A stretch of 8,039 nt of DNA from NCBI GenBank assembly GCA_002436065.1, contig DIXP01000027.1:1-8039 (forward strand), read 5' to 3'. The stretch's first letter is position 1, and each line of letters starts with the position of its first letter. Below the pieces are notes generated by a model, which had not been told where the DNA came from, did no database searches, and saw only the letters and a list, made by a program, of their open reading frames with translations. Positions 6,380-8,039 of this stretch are shown piece by piece. The DNA is from Chloroflexi bacterium UBA6077 (GTDB lineage: Bacteria; Chloroflexota; UBA6077). Made by a program: the position numbers and the translations under genes.

Positions 6380-6727
6380 TCACTCACTGCCCAAAGCGTG
6401 GAGCCACCGTGAACGGATCTCAACACTCCCGGCGGCGAACTCAATGCCACCCCGTTCAAGGTGGTCATCGCGCTGTTTGGACGCCAGTCCGTCCAGCATC
6501 TTCGCGGCCCTGACCAAGTTCACGATCCCGCAGACGCAGGGTTTACCCAACATCCGCGCCGCCTCATCCGGCGTCTTCCTAGCGGACTTCACGTCCTCCA
6601 CGACTTTCTTCACGAGCTTGGAGTAGACCAGGGCATGGCCGCACATGGTGGTGAACTCCAACGTCTCGGGGCCGGCAGCAACTCCCTCTTGCCCTCTACT
6701 CCCAAAGAAAGGGCGACGGTGGGGCAC
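6380..6727 (-). CDS. Small cysteine-motif protein (MCGH...CVCG), unknown function
   Basis: This protein of about 88-115 residues has a central part that reads as genuine coding sequence: PETLEFTTMCGHALV, a charged helix (KLVKKVVEDVKSARKTPDEA) and GKPCVCGIVNLVRAA. The spaced Cys/His pairs (MCGH, then CVCG 36 residues later) look like a metal or Fe-S site. I do not recognise a named family. The start is uncertain: ATG 6646 has GGAG nine bases upstream, but protein-like sequence continues in frame further upstream to a GTG at 6727, which lacks a good ribosome-binding site. The open frame runs on as far as 7018, but that part covers the ferredoxin relic in another frame and is not coding. The gene ends 30 bases before the MmgE/PrpD start and is likely cotranscribed with it. 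It may be the surviving second half of a unit with the decayed ferredoxin. The last 30 or so residues look less conserved in character. Confidence 0.55.
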   Translation of the reverse strand: MPHRRPFFGSRGQEGVAAGPETLEFTTMCGHALVYSKLVKKVVEDVKSARKTPDEAARMLGKPCVCGIVNLVRAAKMLDGLASKQRDDHLERGGIEFAAGSVEIRSRWLHALGSE

Positions 6728-6870
6728 GGCGCCTAGCGAATGCAGGTTTCGCACTCCACGCAGCCATCGAAGTCGATCTCCACCATGCCATCCCGCTCCC
6801 TGATCGCGTCCACCAGGCAATGAGGCGCGCATTACTGGATAGCCGTGCATAGCCCTTGGTCGATCTGCAC
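6721..6870 (-). pseudogene. Decayed 2[4Fe-4S] ferredoxin-like gene
   Basis: From a GTG at 6870, six bases after GGGGAGG (6883-6877), the minus strand reads VQIDQGLCTAIQ, stop (TAA 6834-6832), CAPHCLVDAIRERDGMVEI, then DFDGCVECETCIR, stop (TAG 6735-6733), A-P-C-P. With the stop counted as a residue, the first motif has exact C-x2-x-x2-C-x3-C spacing, with Ile in the second Cys place. The second motif is C-x2-C-x2-C followed shortly by C-P. This is the layout of a bicluster or FixX-like ferredoxin. Two stops, a lost Cys and a frame different from the following CGH gene mark it as broken, unless the read or assembly is wrong. In position it would be the electron carrier for the operon's flavoprotein. 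It borders the transposase relic, so decay may date from that insertion. Confidence 0.55.
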
Positions 6871-6914
6871 TTTGGGCCTCCCCTGCCATCGCAGTCTGGA
6901 ATGAGCCACCTGAC

Positions 6915-7490
6915 ATGGTTCGTCTTGGGGTGGGGCAGGCAATCGGCCTCCCTCTCCCAGGACAAGTCGTGTTGGCTGTTGCAGAGACCGGGACCAGTCT
7001 AGAGCGAATTATGACCAAAGCATGTCATGGACTGAACGTAGGGTGTTTTGGAATCATGGTACAGTGGCTGGCTTTCGGTTCCTTCGAAGCCATGGTTCAT
7101 GACCTGAGAGTGAAGTTGTGGCAAACTGTAGGAAGAAGAGCTCAGCCTTCGGCCATTGTTTTCGACGACAGGACCTTGCAGTCCACCCCTGACAGTGGGG
7201 CCGGGGCTGGATACGACGGACACAAGAAGGGATCGGTGGAAGAGTTGGCGAGCGCAGTGCAAGAGGTCACGGGGGACAACGTTGAGACCGCCTTTCCCGA
7301 CCAGGCCTACACTAGGGACGAGGAAGCCCAGGCTGGACAAAACCATGGCATTACTCTCCGCGTAGTCAAGCTGCCCGAGACCAGGCGAGGCTTCGTGCCG
7401 CTGCCAAAGCGGCGGATAGCAGACCTTACCAACCCACAATGCCGACCGGGACGTTTCTGCCCTCGTGGTGATGCCGCACGGATTGCCTAG
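6915..7490 (+). pseudogene. Degenerate IS5-family transposase
   Basis: Transposase-like sequence runs from about 7056 to 7415. GSFEAMVHDLR, GRRAQPSAIVFDDRTLQS, GAGAGYDGHKKGS, VEELASAVQEVTGD, VETAFPDQAYT and RVVKLPETRRGFVPLPKR follow the order of DDE transposases of the IS5 group. The first Asp (D84 of this open frame, in VFDDRT) and the second (D129, in FPDQAYT) remain. About 30 residues are missing in frame between KKGS and VEEL, where family members carry the K-V-H-L-A-V-D-T region. The C-terminus with the catalytic Glu (VVERSFAW in relatives) is lost after residue 167. Residues 1-47 are not transposase-like. The protein cannot be active. No terminal inverted repeats were found. The frame overlaps the ferredoxin relic side and lies opposite the likely promoter of the minus-strand operon. 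Confidence 0.72.
7008..7036 (-). promoter_or_regulatory. Weak candidate promoter for the minus-strand operon
   Basis: On the minus strand TTCAGT (7036-7031) and CATAAT (7013-7008) are separated by 17 bases. The -10 matches five of six consensus bases and the -35 only three. It would drive the ferredoxin relic, CGH gene, MmgE/PrpD and flavoprotein. It lies in the lower-GC region of the transposase relic, where such matches arise by chance more easily. Confidence 0.22.
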
Positions 7491-7513
7491 CCTTCGGTAT
7501 GATAGCGTCTCAC

Positions 7514-7651
7514 CTCTTGCACTCGCAAGAGCTCGCTCCGCCGTCGATGGTCTCCCCAGGGCGACTCGACAAGCCACGTCGCTTGTCGGTTGCTCCCGGA
7601 CTCATCGTACCGTATTCGGATGCCGAGTGCGGCCCGGCCGCCCCGGGCCGC
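7514..7651. repeat. Cluster of three perfect short inverted repeats in a gene-free stretch
   Basis: Between the transposase relic and the dehydrogenase no gene is convincing, but the DNA is rich in hairpins. CTCTTGC/GCAAGAG (7514-7531) has a 4-base loop, CGACAAGC/GCTTGTCG (7567-7588) a 6-base loop and GCGGCCCGG/CCGGGCCGC (7629-7651) a 5-base loop. A fourth follows at 7668-7684. The arms share no sequence, so this is not a tandem repeat. It could be a structured RNA, transposon end remnants or a recombination site. Confidence 0.45.
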
Positions 7652-7667
7652 TGCTAACCCGAGGGCT

Positions 7668-7688
7668 CGTGCCGACCCGGCACGTTTT
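7668..7688 (+). terminator. Candidate intrinsic terminator, plus strand
   Basis: CGTGCCG (7668-7674) and CGGCACG (7678-7684) form a 7-bp GC-rich stem with loop ACC, followed by TTTT at 7685-7688. It would stop plus-strand transcription coming from the transposase relic or from an RNA in the preceding hairpin cluster. Only four T residues follow, so strength is doubtful. Confidence 0.4.
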
Positions 7689-7723
7689 CCTGGGTGCCGT
7701 CTTGGTGAACCAACTAGCGTTCC

Positions 7724-7749
7724 AAAAAGATCCTACTCACCACAGGATC
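7724..7749 (-). terminator. Rho-independent terminator after the dehydrogenase
   Basis: Read on the minus strand, GATCCT (7749-7744) pairs with AGGATC (7734-7729) around a 9-base loop and is followed at once by TTTTT (7728-7724). It begins seven bases after the dehydrogenase stop at 7757. This separates the dehydrogenase transcript from the minus-strand operon further left, which therefore needs its own promoter. Confidence 0.68.
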
Positions 7750-7756
7750 GCGTCGC

Positions 7757-8039
7757 TCAACTGAGCACTTCCGGATTCAACACATGCAGCGGCCTTTCAC
7801 CCTTGAAGAGGCGTATCACCTCTCCAGCGGCTATCAGAGGCGACCGATCATGGGTGTCATGAGTCGATCCAGCAGCATGAGGAGTGAGAATGACGTTGTC
7901 CAACTCCAACAGAGGGCTCTCGCCCAGCGGCTCCTGCTCGAAGACGTCCAGGCCAGCGCCACCAATCCGCTTCTCTTTGAGCGCCTGGTACAGCGCATCG
8001 GTGTCAACAACACCGCCCCGCGACGTGTTAATCAGGTAG
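7757..8039 (-). CDS. D-isomer specific 2-hydroxyacid dehydrogenase, C-terminal part (partial)
   Basis: The last 93 residues of an NAD(P)-dependent 2-hydroxyacid dehydrogenase enter from the right edge. They carry all three catalytic residues of the family: Arg in LINTSRGGVVDTDAL, Glu in AGLDVFEQEPLG and His in VILTPHAAGSTHD. The end, GEVIRLFKGERPLHVLNPEV, is the usual family tail, so the 3' end is intact with TGA at 7759-7757. Such enzymes reduce 2-keto acids or oxidise D-2-hydroxy acids; phosphoglycerate, glyoxylate and lactate types cannot be told apart from this fragment. Related chemistry (pyruvate or an alkylmalate as 2-keto/2-hydroxy acid) makes a link with the neighbouring operons possible, but a terminator and an IS relic lie between them. 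The start lies outside the window. Confidence 0.88.
   Translation of the reverse strand, partial: YLINTSRGGVVDTDALYQALKEKRIGGAGLDVFEQEPLGESPLLELDNVILTPHAAGSTHDTHDRSPLIAAGEVIRLFKGERPLHVLNPEVLS

Noticed and set aside
6999..7577. 192-codon minus-strand frame opposite the transposase relic
   Set aside because: The plus strand carries recognisable transposase motifs here; the minus-strand translation has none.
7702..7713. TTGGT-GA-ACCAA inverted repeat as a second copy of the 49-62 operator
   Set aside because: Half sites are alike but the spacer is 2 instead of 4 bases, and it lies downstream of genes rather than before one, so it is probably chance.
7465..7764. 99-codon plus-strand frame over the hairpin region
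   Set aside because: It reads through four hairpins and into the terminator and dehydrogenase end; Arg/Pro-rich with no motif or ribosome-binding site.
1..8039. CRISPR array, tRNA or rRNA
   Set aside because: No regularly spaced direct repeats, and no cloverleaf or ribosomal RNA signature was seen on either strand.

Overview
The window is bacterial, GC-rich DNA (roughly 60% G+C by eye) with strong Shine-Dalgarno sites, several GTG starts and frequent AGG arginine codons. Nothing in it fixes the taxon. The protein style and the IS5-type transposase relic would suit an anaerobic or deep-branching lineage such as Chloroflexota, but that is only a guess. It is an accessory catabolic region rather than a housekeeping one.

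Left edge (1-392): the first four codons of a gene leaving on the minus strand, a near-palindromic TGGT-N4-ACCA site that could be a GntR-type operator, and a long leader. The leader holds one strong hairpin and a 27-codon ORF with an excellent ribosome-binding site.

Plus-strand operon (393-3234): a large and a small subunit of an aconitase/isopropylmalate-dehydratase-type hydro-lyase, then an isocitrate lyase/PEP mutase superfamily C-C lyase with the KRCGH catalytic loop. This trio matches the dehydratase (two subunits) plus lyase that end nicotinate fermentation in Eubacterium barkeri: 2,3-dimethylmalate dehydratase DmdAB and 2,3-dimethylmalate lyase Dml, giving propionate and pyruvate. The substrate here is inferred, not proven.

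Convergent minus-strand operon (6870 down to 3332): a decayed 2[4Fe-4S] ferredoxin-like gene, a small Cys-rich protein with MCGH and CVCG motifs, an MmgE/PrpD family protein, and a soluble AspO/FrdA-type flavoprotein. An 11-bp perfect hairpin separates the two operons at 3284-3317. Together the enzymes could oxidise a saturated C4-C6 dicarboxylate (flavoprotein), isomerise, epimerise or dehydrate an intermediate (MmgE/PrpD), hydrate it (DmdAB-like) and cleave it (Dml-like). This joint pathway is an inference.

Right part (about 6900-8039): a broken IS5-family transposase on the plus strand, a gene-free stretch of about 265 bp with four short hairpins, then the 3' end of a D-2-hydroxyacid dehydrogenase on the minus strand. 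A good rho-independent terminator follows the dehydrogenase, so it is transcriptionally separate from the operon to its left.
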